Assembly: GCF_000716595.1 (NCBI RefSeq)
Contig: NZ_JNXC01000019.1
Coordinates: forward strand, 124,001 to 188,000
Length of the DNA stretch: 64,000 nt
Origin: Saccharothrix sp. NRRL B-16314
GTDB taxonomy: Bacteria > Actinomycetota > Actinomycetes > Mycobacteriales > Pseudonocardiaceae
Direction: 5' to 3'
This document shows, one piece after another, positions 34,284-42,150 of the stretch. The position numbers and the translations under genes were made by a program. The notes under the pieces are model-generated. The model did no database searches. It was not told where the DNA came from and worked only from the letters and a program-made list of their open reading frames with translations. Position 1 is the stretch's first letter. Each line of letters starts with the position of its first letter.

Positions 34284-35402
34284 TCAGTCAACCAACTCGT
34301 ACTTCTCGAACAGGTCCCTGCCGAACCGGTAGTCCTTGAGCTCGAATTGCAAGCGGCCAGCCACGATCGCGGGCGCGATGCCGAGCCGGTCCGCGAACGC
34401 GCGCACCTGACGGGAATTCCACGGGTTGAGTGCGACCAATTCACGCCTGTGGACAGACGGGATGAGCAGGTCGGCCGCGAACTTGTTCGCTTCCGTTTCC
34501 TCGTCCGACGAACCGTTCCCCGGCTTGGCTATGTCCTCGGCTTCGATGAACACGCTACGTTTTCCATGCAAGAGCACGTGAGCAAGTTCGTGGAAGAACG
34601 CAAACCAAAACTTATCATTGCGCTTCCCGCGCAAGCTGAGCTGCACCACGGCCTTAGACGGGGAGAGCCAACGCGTGGCGCCGCTGGCTCGGCAGCCGAC
34701 GATTTCTCTCACCAGGACGACTGCAACACCTGCACTGGCGCACAGGCGCCTCATGCGTGGCTCGAACTCGGCCGGGGACAGTACGGTCAACGCGCGCAGC
34801 TCGGGCAGCACGCTTTTGAGCCGTGCTCGGTCGAACGGCTCGCACGGGATGTTCGTCGCCTCCACCTCACCCAGGCGCAGCCACGCGGCCATGGCCCCTG
34901 CGTCTACCTCGAACGCCGCTGACTTCAGGTAGTTGACCGCGGGGTTAGCCCAGACCTCCTCCCACGCCTCGATCCCACCGACGCCGAAAAAGTTCAAGGC
35001 CTGCTGGAGCACGCGGGGTTCGTCGGTGTGGTCGGCGGTGATCTTCCCGAGCTTGCGTAGCGCGGCGATCGGCATCCGCTTCAACCATCCGACGTGGGCA
35101 GTGAGCTTCTCGCGTTCTAGTTCACGGGTCAGGTGGTCGCGGTAGCGCGATTCGAGGTCGTTCCAGAAGCGAGCCGGCATGCCGGTGACCCGTTCCAGGG
35201 TGATAGCGGTCTCGTGGGTGAGCACCGCTTGGCCCTGGATGATCTGGTTGATGTGCTTGGTGGACAGGCCTGCGCGAACCGCCAGCTGCGCCTGGCTCAT
35301 GTTCAGTGCTTCAAGCGTTTCCCGCAAGGTTTCCCCCGGAGGCAGTACCTCCAAAGGCTCGTACCCGTACCGCTCAGTGGAACCGGCGTGCGTTGTTGTC
35401 AT
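34284..35402 (-). CDS. HigA-like antitoxin with ImmA/IrrE domain
   Basis: 372 residues from the ATG at 35402 with an excellent GAGGAGG site. N-terminal HigA-type HTH at about residues 15-80: LPPGETLRETLEALNMSQAQ, LAVRAGLSTKHINQIIQGQA, ITLERVTGMPARFWNDLESR. The C-terminal half is an ImmA/IrrE metallopeptidase domain with FWFAFFHELAHVLLHGKRS (HExxH) and DEETEANKFAADLLIPS (third zinc ligand). The fusion combines repressor and protease. It lies 157 bp after the HigB-like toxin gene and should repress the palindromic operator at 35929-35955. Confidence 0.88.
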   Translation of the reverse strand: MTTTHAGSTERYGYEPLEVLPPGETLRETLEALNMSQAQLAVRAGLSTKHINQIIQGQAVLTHETAITLERVTGMPARFWNDLESRYRDHLTRELEREKLTAHVGWLKRMPIAALRKLGKITADHTDEPRVLQQALNFFGVGGIEAWEEVWANPAVNYLKSAAFEVDAGAMAAWLRLGEVEATNIPCEPFDRARLKSVLPELRALTVLSPAEFEPRMRRLCASAGVAVVLVREIVGCRASGATRWLSPSKAVVQLSLRGKRNDKFWFAFFHELAHVLLHGKRSVFIEAEDIAKPGNGSSDEETEANKFAADLLIPSVHRRELVALNPWNSRQVRAFADRLGIAPAIVAGRLQFELKDYRFGRDLFEKYELVD

Positions 35403-35553
35403 CGGTGTCACCTCCTCGTTCTTCCGCTCTCCGTGTGTGCCGGACCAGCGGCTGGCGGGCCGCGAGGACGAGTCCGAGCAGATCCTCCCCGTTCCCGGCG
35501 CTTGGCCGGTCCGCGAGGCGGCTCGGGGCCATTGTGTCGGTCGTCTGGTGAAC

Positions 35554-35569
35554 GCCGGGTCAACCCGGC
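35554..35569 (-). terminator. Hairpin at the toxin stop codon
   Basis: GCCGGG-TCAA-CCCGGC is a perfect 6-bp stem with a 4-base loop overlapping the toxin's TGA stop. It may tune the ratio of toxin to antitoxin by partial termination between the two genes. Confidence 0.4.
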
Positions 35570-35895
35570 TCCGTGATCTCGACGACAAGCACCCGTTCCA
35601 CCCGTTCGAGGTCGACCGTGCCGTCATCGCGCCGGGGCGCGGGGTCCCCGTCGGCGGAGACGATCATCTGCCGACCGCCGCCGAGGTCCAGCACGAACCG
35701 CTCACCCGCGTCTGCGGCGACCTTCTTCCAGCGCACTTGGGGCAGGCAGGCGAGTTCAGCCAGCGTCGACGCGGCAACCATTTGATCGAGTCTCAACCGG
35801 ATCCTCAGAGCGCCTTCCGGCCCCCACTTCTGGCGTGTTTTCGCAGGTGAAGAGCACGTCTTGGCCATCTGCAACGAGGCAAAGCCGACCTCCAT
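35560..35895 (-). CDS. HigB/RelE-like toxin
   Basis: 111 residues from the ATG at 35895 (MEVGFASLQMAKTCSSPAKT); a later ATG at 35868 is also possible. The pattern fits HigB-type RelE-fold toxins: FASLQMAKTC, KWGPEGALRIRLRLDQMVAA, LAELACLPQVRWKK, FVLDLGGGRQMIVS. Such toxins cleave mRNA on the ribosome. The order toxin then HTH antitoxin, and the operator upstream, is the higBA layout. The final acidic EITEPG tail is typical. The sequence is diverged, so activity is not certain. Confidence 0.72.
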   Translation of the reverse strand: MEVGFASLQMAKTCSSPAKTRQKWGPEGALRIRLRLDQMVAASTLAELACLPQVRWKKVAADAGERFVLDLGGGRQMIVSADGDPAPRRDDGTVDLERVERVLVVEITEPG

Positions 35896-35928
35896 CACCG
35901 TCCCAACGTCGAAAGTCATGTACCCATC

Positions 35929-35955
35929 AGGTGCATGCTTTGATAGCATGCACCT
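35929..35955. promoter_or_regulatory. Palindromic operator of toxin-antitoxin operon
   Basis: AGGTGCATGCT (35929-35939) and its perfect complement AGCATGCACCT (35945-35955) are separated by TTGAT. It lies 34-60 bp upstream of the toxin start and overlaps a likely -10 region on the minus strand. It is also in the gap from which the ubiquitin-like operon is read on the plus strand (start 36075), so one repressor could affect both. Confidence 0.7.
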
Positions 35956-36074
35956 AGCAGGTAAACGATACTCCGTGACGGTGACTACGCACAGCGCAGT
36001 CACCCGATCGCCGAGGGCGCACCCAGCGGCACCCCCCGAGTCGTCGCCTGAACCGATCGACGAGGAGATAGGCG

Positions 36075-36329
36075 ATGCCCGACAAGGTCGAACTCCAGGT
36101 GGTGGTTAACGGCACCCCGACCGCGGTGGAGGCCAACCCCAACGCCCCGCTGCGCAGCATCATCGGCAGGGCACTCGCGCAGACGGACAACAGCGGACAG
36201 CCGGTGGAGAACTGGGAGCTGCGGGACAACGCGGGCGGGGTCCTGGACCTCGACGCCAAGATCGGCAGCTTCGGGTTCGGCGCGGGCACGCGGCTGTTCC
36301 TCAACCTGCGTGCCGGCGTCGGCGGCTGA
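36075..36329 (+). CDS. Ubiquitin-like modifier protein
   Basis: 84 residues after GAGGAGATAGG. It has a beta-grasp pattern: VELQVVVNGTPTAVEANPNA, PLRSIIGRALAQT, ENWELRDNAGGVLDLDAKIG, then FGFGAGTRLFLNLRAGVGG. The C-terminus ends exactly in Gly-Gly, the form ready for E1 activation with no processing. Similar proteins (DUF2604-like) occur in bacterial ubiquitination-like operons. The E2, JAB peptidase and E1 genes follow on the same strand with tight spacing. It should be joined to a target by the downstream enzymes; the target is unknown. Confidence 0.85.
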   Translation: MPDKVELQVVVNGTPTAVEANPNAPLRSIIGRALAQTDNSGQPVENWELRDNAGGVLDLDAKIGSFGFGAGTRLFLNLRAGVGG

Positions 36330-36334
36330 GTCCC

Positions 36335-36937
36335 GTGGCCGCAGCCGTCGAGGAGCAGTACGTCGACCCGGAGGTCTCGCGCCGGAAGTTCGACCGCCAA
36401 GTGGCTGACTACCGCGCGCTGGAGCGCGACTACCAGGCGAAGGGCTGGTTCCTGGTCGATGCCACGTTCCCCAAGGTGTTCGTGGTGATGGCGGCCCGGC
36501 AGATCTCTCCCCCGGCGCTGGTGACCGGAGTGCTGATCGACTACACCAACTACGACGTCCGGCCGCCCTCGGTACGGCTGGCCGACCCGTTTACCCGTGA
36601 GCCGTACCGAACAGGGCAGTTGCCCACCACACTAAGGCGGAACACGGGCAAGATCCATTCCATCACCCCGGACGGCAGACCGGTGATGGAAGCCCAGACC
36701 CTGATGCAGGGCTACTCGTCCGACAGCCTGCCCTTCCTGTGCCTCCCCGGTGTGCGGGAGTATCACGACCACCCCGGCCACAGCGGTGATGCGTGGGAGC
36801 TCCACCGCGTAGCACGCGCCGGCGCCCTGGTCCGCCTGCTGGATGTCATCCACACCTACGGCGTCGCGCCCGTGGCCGGTTGGCAAGTGGAGTTCAACCC
36901 CAGGGTGGGCTTCGACCCGGGGGTGCCGCCCCAGTGA
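36335..36937 (+). CDS. E2-like conjugating protein
   Basis: 200 residues from a GTG 5 bp after the modifier gene. The C-terminal half has SDSLPFLCLPGVREYHDHPG then HSGDAWELHR. C136 is the candidate thioester cysteine and H144, H146 and H149 form a His cluster, as in the prokaryotic E2 family found in such operons. The N-terminal half reads like the UBC-fold sheet (DYQAKGWFLVDATFPKVFVV, LVTGVLIDYTNYDVRPPSVR). It should accept the modifier from the E1 and pass it to a target. Confidence 0.82.
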   Translation: MAAAVEEQYVDPEVSRRKFDRQVADYRALERDYQAKGWFLVDATFPKVFVVMAARQISPPALVTGVLIDYTNYDVRPPSVRLADPFTREPYRTGQLPTTLRRNTGKIHSITPDGRPVMEAQTLMQGYSSDSLPFLCLPGVREYHDHPGHSGDAWELHRVARAGALVRLLDVIHTYGVAPVAGWQVEFNPRVGFDPGVPPQ

Positions 36938-37413
36938 GGCTGGCCGATGTCCGAAGGTTCGACGTCCCGGCCGAGATCGTCGCCAAGACCGAGGACGCGG
37001 TGCGCGGTGCCGGGGCCGAGGGCTACGAGTTGTTCGTGCTGTGGACCGGCGTGCTCTCCGGCGAGGTGTTCACCGTCCGGACACCCCACGTCCCGAAGCA
37101 GACGTCCTACCGCCTTGAGTCTGGACTGTGCGTCCGGGTCGACGGAGACGAGCTGCACCGCCTCAACCGCTGGCTCTACGAAGCCGGTGAGGTGCTCGCC
37201 GTCCAGGTGCACACCCACCCGATGGAGGCCTACCACTCGGACACCGACAACACCTACCCCATCGTGACCCAGGTGGGCGGCCTGTCGATTGTGCTGCCGC
37301 ACTTCGGGGCAGACGGCTTCACCGACCCCGGCGTCGCCACCTACCGACTTGCCCCCGCGGGCTGGCAAGGACTCCGCGACCACGCCGCACGCCGATTGGT
37401 ACAGGTGATCTGA
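36934..37413 (+). CDS. JAB/JAMM deubiquitinase-like peptidase
   Basis: 159 residues from a GTG in GTGA overlap with the E2 gene. The JAMM zinc motif is VQVHTHPMEAYHSDTD: H93-x-H95-P, then S102 and D105, with a likely catalytic Glu at about 32 (YELFVLWTG). The spacing between His and Asp is one residue shorter than in classical JAMM, which may matter. It would cleave the modifier from conjugates, as BilD-type peptidases do. It is second to last in the operon, unlike Bil loci where E1 comes before the peptidase. Confidence 0.83.
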   Translation: MRLADVRRFDVPAEIVAKTEDAVRGAGAEGYELFVLWTGVLSGEVFTVRTPHVPKQTSYRLESGLCVRVDGDELHRLNRWLYEAGEVLAVQVHTHPMEAYHSDTDNTYPIVTQVGGLSIVLPHFGADGFTDPGVATYRLAPAGWQGLRDHAARRLVQVI

Positions 37414-38921
37414 TGCCGCTGGCCGACTACCACCGCCGCGTCGCAGTCGCGGCCTCCCAGGTGATCGCCGGGTTCGACGAGCAACTGTTCGAGGCCGCAT
37501 TGGCGAATACCCGCATCGGCATCGCCCTCGGCCGCGAGGCCGCCGAAACCCGTGAGGGGCGGGCGCTGGCCGATCTCACCGTCAGGCTGCTCGCCCGGCT
37601 CTATCCCACCCTCGCCTTCCTGCACGGCCCTGGCGCGGAAGCACTGTCCACCGAGCTGAGCAGGCTCGCGAGGGCGGTCAACCCGAACATCACCATCATC
37701 GACCACGCCGCTGTGGGTATCGCCATCGGCCTCGACGCCCCCACCTTCGAGCGGACCTTCCACGCCGGGGCCGACGCCTGGACCGCCCTGCTGTCCTGCC
37801 GCGTTCCCCAGCCCGTCGGCGACAGCGCGATCCCGTTCGGCGCCGGTGCCGCCGCGTGCTTCGCCGCCGCGGCGGTCTTCCGGACCGTGCTGATGGGCGA
37901 GATGGATCCCGTGTCCGACGACCTCACCGTGTCGTGCCTGGACGGTATCGACCCGATCACCGCTCCCGACGTGCCAGAGGATGGATGGGCGCTAGCGCAC
38001 CCGACCGTGCTGGTCGGGTGCGGCGCCGTGGGACAGGCTGCGGTATGGGCCCTGGGCCGCAGCCCCGTGCAGGGCGGCCTGGAACTCGTCGACCACGAGT
38101 CGGTCGAGTTGAGCAACATCCAACGCTACGTCCTCACCACGCGGGCCGACGAGAACGCCGGGAAAGCCGAACTGGCGGCCAGAACCCCCACCGACGGTCT
38201 GGTTTTGACCCCTCGGCCCCAGGAGTGGGCAAACTTCACGGCCACCCACGGCTACCACTGGGGAACAGCGCTGGTCGCCGTGGATTCGGCGACAGCGCGA
38301 CGCGCGGTCCAAGCCTCGCTCCCGGGCTGGATTGCCAACGCCTGGACCCAACCCGGTGACCTCGGCGTATCCACCCACGCCTTCCGCACCGACGCGTGCC
38401 TGTCCTGCCTGTACCTGCCGACCGGTCAGACCTCCAGCGAGGACGCCGTCGTGGCCTCGGCTCTGGGCATCAACCCGCTGGTCGCAGAGGTGCGGACGTT
38501 GCTGCACTCTCATGGGCCGGTGCCCGCGCCCTTGCTCGATGCGATCGCAACCGGCCTCGGCATCGCCCGGGACGCCTTGACCCGGTTCGAGGGACGCCCC
38601 ATCCGCGAGCTGTACGTGGAGGGAATCTGCGGTGGTGGTGTCATTCCGCTGGGGCAGACTGGACACCCTCCACAGGACGTACACGTCCCCCTGGCCCACC
38701 AGTCCGCACTCGCCGGAGTTCTGCTGGCGGCTCGACTGGTCCGCAGGACAGCAGGCATCGACCCCGGCGGGACGCAGATCACCGGCTTCAACGTCCTACG
38801 GAGCCCGGCCCCATATCCCACTCGACCAGCCCTTAAGGACTCCCGGGGCACCTGCGTCTGCCAAGACTCCGACTACCTGCGGGTGTACCAGGAGAAGTGG
38901 CCAGCTGAACCGGTTGACTGA
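37413..38921 (+). CDS. E1-like ThiF-family activating enzyme
   Basis: 502 residues, TGATG-coupled to the peptidase gene. The N-terminal 190 residues are helical and may be an inactive adenylation half. The C-terminal ThiF domain has the nucleotide loop VLVGCGAVGQAAVWALG (199-215), the acidic strand end LELVDHESVELSNIQRY with the ATP-contacting Arg, VDSATARRAVQ, and the Cys pair CLSCLYLP (329-332). A second Cys group is near the C-terminus (GTCVCQDSDY). It should adenylate the Gly-Gly of the modifier and form a thioester. It completes the four-component pathway. Confidence 0.88.
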   Translation: MPLADYHRRVAVAASQVIAGFDEQLFEAALANTRIGIALGREAAETREGRALADLTVRLLARLYPTLAFLHGPGAEALSTELSRLARAVNPNITIIDHAAVGIAIGLDAPTFERTFHAGADAWTALLSCRVPQPVGDSAIPFGAGAAACFAAAAVFRTVLMGEMDPVSDDLTVSCLDGIDPITAPDVPEDGWALAHPTVLVGCGAVGQAAVWALGRSPVQGGLELVDHESVELSNIQRYVLTTRADENAGKAELAARTPTDGLVLTPRPQEWANFTATHGYHWGTALVAVDSATARRAVQASLPGWIANAWTQPGDLGVSTHAFRTDACLSCLYLPTGQTSSEDAVVASALGINPLVAEVRTLLHSHGPVPAPLLDAIATGLGIARDALTRFEGRPIRELYVEGICGGGVIPLGQTGHPPQDVHVPLAHQSALAGVLLAARLVRRTAGIDPGGTQITGFNVLRSPAPYPTRPALKDSRGTCVCQDSDYLRVYQEKWPAEPVD

Positions 38922-38947
38922 GCGGAGCTGCGCTCAAACCGGGGTAC

Positions 38948-39970
38948 CTAGTGGCGTGTCTCGGAGGGTCGGCCCGGTAATCGGTCCTATGGGTTGATCG
39001 GCGAGGCTGGTCCTGCATGCCGAGTGCGGGAGGTGGTCGTGGCTCGTCGACCGAGTGTGTTCGTGAGGCCCTTGTCGATGGAGGAGGGCCGGAAGCTTCA
39101 GCGGGTCACCAGGACCGCGAAGGACCCGGTGCGGTTGCGGCGGGCGATCGTGGTGTTGATGTCCGGCCAGGGCCAGTCGGTCCGGGACATCACCTCGTTG
39201 ATGCAGGTGAGCGAGGACTACGTCCGTGACGTGATCCACGCCTTCAACGGGCGGGGGTTCGCGGCGCTGGACCCAAAATGGAGCGGCGGGCGGAGTCGGA
39301 CGATCGGTGAGGCGATCCGTGAACGGATCTGCCTGATCGCCCGCACTGCATTCCTCGTCAAAATGCAGCGGATCCTCGACCTCTACGACCACCCGCCCGA
39401 CGACGGCCGGGTGATCTGCGTCGACGAGTTCGGTCCGCTCAACCTGATGCCGCGCAAGGGCAAGGCCTGGCGGTCCGCCGGATCGCCCCACCGATTACGG
39501 GCGACCTACAACCGCCGCCACGGCGTGATGCACATGCTCGCCGCACTCGACCTGACCACCGGGAAGATCCACTACCGGATCCGGCGCCGCAAACGCCACG
39601 CCGAGTTTCTCGACCTGCTCAAGACCCTGCGCGCCCGGTGGCCCGACCAGCGGCTCTACCTGGTCATGGACAACTTCTCCCCACACCGACACCCCGACGT
39701 CCGCGAGTGGGCCGCCGACAACGACGCCGAACTGGTGTTCCTGCCGACCTACTCCAGCTGGTTGAACTGGATCGAGGCCGAGTTCGCCGCCCTGCGCTAC
39801 TTCGCCCTCAACGGCACCGACCACCGCACCCACACCGAACAAAACGCCGCCATCGCCTCGTTCATCCGCTGGCGCAACGCCCGAGCCCAGCCCAAGACCG
39901 GCTTCGCCACCGACTCACCCATCCGCACCTGGACCCATTACCCGGCCATGGCTGCGTGACAAGCCACTAG
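38948..39970 (+). mobile_element. IS630-family element with internal deletion
   Basis: About 1.02 kb, ending in imperfect inverted repeats: TAGTGGCGTGTC at the left and its near complement GACAAGCCACTA at the right, both inside CTAG, as expected for IS630 insertion at TA. The single transposase gene (38994-39959) lacks an internal segment. It lies just after the E1 gene and may have truncated that operon's downstream side. Confidence 0.8.
38994..39959 (+). CDS. IS630 transposase, internally deleted
   Basis: 321 residues. N-terminal HTH region: VRDITSLMQVSEDYVRDVIH. DDE motifs: VICVDEFGPLNLMPRKGKAW, LYLVMDNFSPHRHPDVREWA, FLPTYSSWLNWIEAEFAAL. Between RERICLIARTA and FLVKMQRILDLYDHP the 60 or so residues normally found there (end of the HTH region and the linker) are missing, in frame, so the enzyme is probably inactive. 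The codon start could be the GTG at about 39039 rather than 38994. Confidence 0.82.
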   Translation: MIGEAGPACRVREVVVARRPSVFVRPLSMEEGRKLQRVTRTAKDPVRLRRAIVVLMSGQGQSVRDITSLMQVSEDYVRDVIHAFNGRGFAALDPKWSGGRSRTIGEAIRERICLIARTAFLVKMQRILDLYDHPPDDGRVICVDEFGPLNLMPRKGKAWRSAGSPHRLRATYNRRHGVMHMLAALDLTTGKIHYRIRRRKRHAEFLDLLKTLRARWPDQRLYLVMDNFSPHRHPDVREWAADNDAELVFLPTYSSWLNWIEAEFAALRYFALNGTDHRTHTEQNAAIASFIRWRNARAQPKTGFATDSPIRTWTHYPAMAA

Positions 39971-39983
39971 TAGACCGTCGCTG

Positions 39984-40562
39984 CTAATTTTTGGGATATA
40001 GGTGGCGGAGTCGGGTGCGGGCATCGGCGGTGGTGAAGTGCCAGTCGACCTGACGCTGGTCGGTGTTGGTGGCGTGCTGCCATGCGGCGAGTTCGGTGTT
40101 GAGCGTGTCGAGGTCGTCGATGCGGCGGTCCAGGCATTGGCGGGCCAGTGTGGACAGTTCGATCTCTGCGATGTTGAGCCAGGATCCGTGTTTGGGGGTA
40201 TGGTGGATCTCCAGGCGTCGGGCTAGGGCGAACGCGGTGGCCGGGTCGAAAGCCTCGTAGAGGGACGCGATGGTGTGGGTGTTGAGGTTGTCCATCACCA
40301 GGACGACCTTCTCCGCCTCGGGGTAGTCGACGGTCAGGAGCCGTTCGACCTGTCCGGCCCAGTCGACCCTGGTCCGGCAAGGTTGTGCGTCGACCCGCCA
40401 CCACCCGCCCAGGGGTTCGACCCAGCGGAAGATCGAGCAGGTGCCGTGACGGACGTACTCGCTGTCCTGCTCGGGATTCCGTCCCGGTGTGGCGGGGATC
40501 GGGTCACGGGCGTGCGCCAGGAGCTGGTAGGGCTTCTCGTCCATGCGACTCCTCGCTCGCAC
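39984..40562 (-). mobile_element. IS630-type transposase, C-terminal fragment
   Basis: 192 codons of a second, different IS630-family transposase. It starts at the first catalytic Asp region ([20 protein letters not shown]) and holds [20 protein letters not shown] and [20 protein letters not shown], ending in LRHLYPKN. The N-terminal half is missing. Its broken edge, near 40550, joins the end of a small frame that begins just after the Wadjet-like operon. It and the first IS630 lie almost end to end. Confidence 0.82.
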
Positions 40563-40743
40563 GCATGTCGGCGCTGACGAAGATGTAGTCGAACCGGCCC
40601 GACATCACCGCCTGACCGGCGAAGCCGAACAGGTTCGTCACGGTCACGGCCCAGTCCTCCAGCCTGTTGATGTTTCCAGTTCCCACGTCTTCAGCGCCTG
40701 CTCGCCGGCTGCCAGAGCCGCCAGCGCCCACTGGGAACTCCAC
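40557..40743 (-). pseudogene. Truncated gene after the Wadjet-like operon
   Basis: A GTG 6 bp beyond the JetD stop with TAGGGGCGA in front starts a frame with RLEDWAVTVTNLFGFAGQAV and [16 protein letters not shown]. The coding-like part ends where the IS630 fragment begins; the remaining codons run into transposase DNA. It looks like a sixth gene of the operon interrupted by the insertion. No family recognised from the short remnant. Confidence 0.4.
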
Positions 40744-40749
40744 TCGCCC

Positions 40750-42150
40750 CTACGTTATTTGCCGGAGTTCCTCCAATAGTTCGGGCAGTACTTCCTCGTA
40801 CAACGTTTCCTGCTCGCGCCCTTCACCGTTCAGAGCTATGGCGGATGCAAGGTCCCGCAACGACTCTGGCCCTTCAGCGGCGAGTGCTGCGGCGCGCCCA
40901 CGTCCCCGTGTCAACTGCTCCGCCGTCTGGAGCCGCCATGGTCCTGCTTCCCAAAACCTCCGGTCCATGCCGACTGGGGTGATCGGGCGGTCGAGCCTGC
41001 GGGATAAGTCGGCCACGATCGACACACCGTCGGCGTCCAGGTCACACCAAGCGGCGAGCCGTCGTGGGCTCAACGCACGCAGAAGATCCACAAGCGCGTG
41101 ACTGGCATAGCCGCGTCCCCAGACGCAGAGCCAGTGCTCAGTGATTCCGGGGTACTCGCATACCCGCTGGAACGTGTCCTTGTTTTCGATGACCAGGATG
41201 CCTTCGAGCGAGGTCGTGTCGACTTCGCCGAGGGCGTGGAGGGCGTTGGCGGGAAGCCCGATCCACGGTCCGGCTACGCCCGCGTCCGCAGCGACCGAGT
41301 CGATGTGCCAGATCAACGGTCCACGCATGAGGATCTCGACGTCGGTGCCGTCCACCGCGTCTGAGAACTCCATGTTGACCAGGTTGGCGAACGCTATTCG
41401 TTGTTGGAGGGTGAACTTCTTGCTGTCGTTGAACGCGAAGCCTGCCAACTCCTTGAGGGTCACTCGTCGACCTGCCCGTCGACCTGCCAGCCACACACAC
41501 GCGGCCCGGATCGCCGCTTCGTACACCGACCACAATGCGGCACGGGTGCGCGATCCCTCCGGGACGCGGAGCGGGCCGCCGTCTGGGACCCTCGCGAGGA
41601 GATCCCGTTCCTCGGCCAGGTCCGGCTCGTTTTCCATGATCCCGAGTAACTCGGAGCGACGTTCATCCGGGTCGACCCGACCGGTGAGTTCTGCGACATA
41701 GTCGTCCGCGACGGCCGCCCACGCATCGGTGAGCCTGAACGAGACGGGTGAGTAGTCGAAGCCGGCGACGTCGAGCCGGAGTATCCCCACGCCAGCGCGG
41801 ACCATCTCCATCGTCACGTCCCATGCCTGGTCGCCGAGCCGAGTTCTCATGCCTGACCAGCGGCGAGATGTTCCGGTCTGCAGGAACCACACGAGATCGC
41901 GGCGCTCGACGGCCGTCGGCAGGGCGAAGTCCTGCGGTTGCTTCTCCGGCAGCAGGTCCGCCATGGTCACGTTAGGTCGGCGTTTACGGTCCCGCCGCAT
42001 CGTGTCGCCGTTGACCTGCGTCGGTTTGGCCCGCGGCACGGAGTAGGCGGCGACTCCTTCCGGCAATTCTGGCAGCGGCACGGGCATTCGACCGACGCTC
42101 TCCCCGATAAGAAACCCGTGGTGGACACGAGGCGTGTCGGCATCATTCAT
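40750..42150 (-). CDS. jetD: Wadjet-like JetD (DUF2220/DUF3322, Toprim-type nuclease)
   Basis: 466 residues. The C-terminal Toprim-like domain shows GILVIENKDTFQRVCEYPG, with the catalytic Glu at 322, and AAWCDLDADGVSIVADLSR with the DxDxxG motif at 370-375. The N-terminal 250 residues include an extended winged-helix region (DAWDVTMEMVRAGVGILRLD-type). In Wadjet, JetD is the nuclease subunit that cuts plasmid DNA after loop extrusion by JetABC. It overlaps the SMC gene by 8 bp and ends a five-gene operon. JetD is usually about 390 residues, so this one is somewhat long. Confidence 0.85.
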   Translation of the reverse strand: MNDADTPRVHHGFLIGESVGRMPVPLPELPEGVAAYSVPRAKPTQVNGDTMRRDRKRRPNVTMADLLPEKQPQDFALPTAVERRDLVWFLQTGTSRRWSGMRTRLGDQAWDVTMEMVRAGVGILRLDVAGFDYSPVSFRLTDAWAAVADDYVAELTGRVDPDERRSELLGIMENEPDLAEERDLLARVPDGGPLRVPEGSRTRAALWSVYEAAIRAACVWLAGRRAGRRVTLKELAGFAFNDSKKFTLQQRIAFANLVNMEFSDAVDGTDVEILMRGPLIWHIDSVAADAGVAGPWIGLPANALHALGEVDTTSLEGILVIENKDTFQRVCEYPGITEHWLCVWGRGYASHALVDLLRALSPRRLAAWCDLDADGVSIVADLSRRLDRPITPVGMDRRFWEAGPWRLQTAEQLTRGRGRAAALAAEGPESLRDLASAIALNGEGREQETLYEEVLPELLEELRQIT

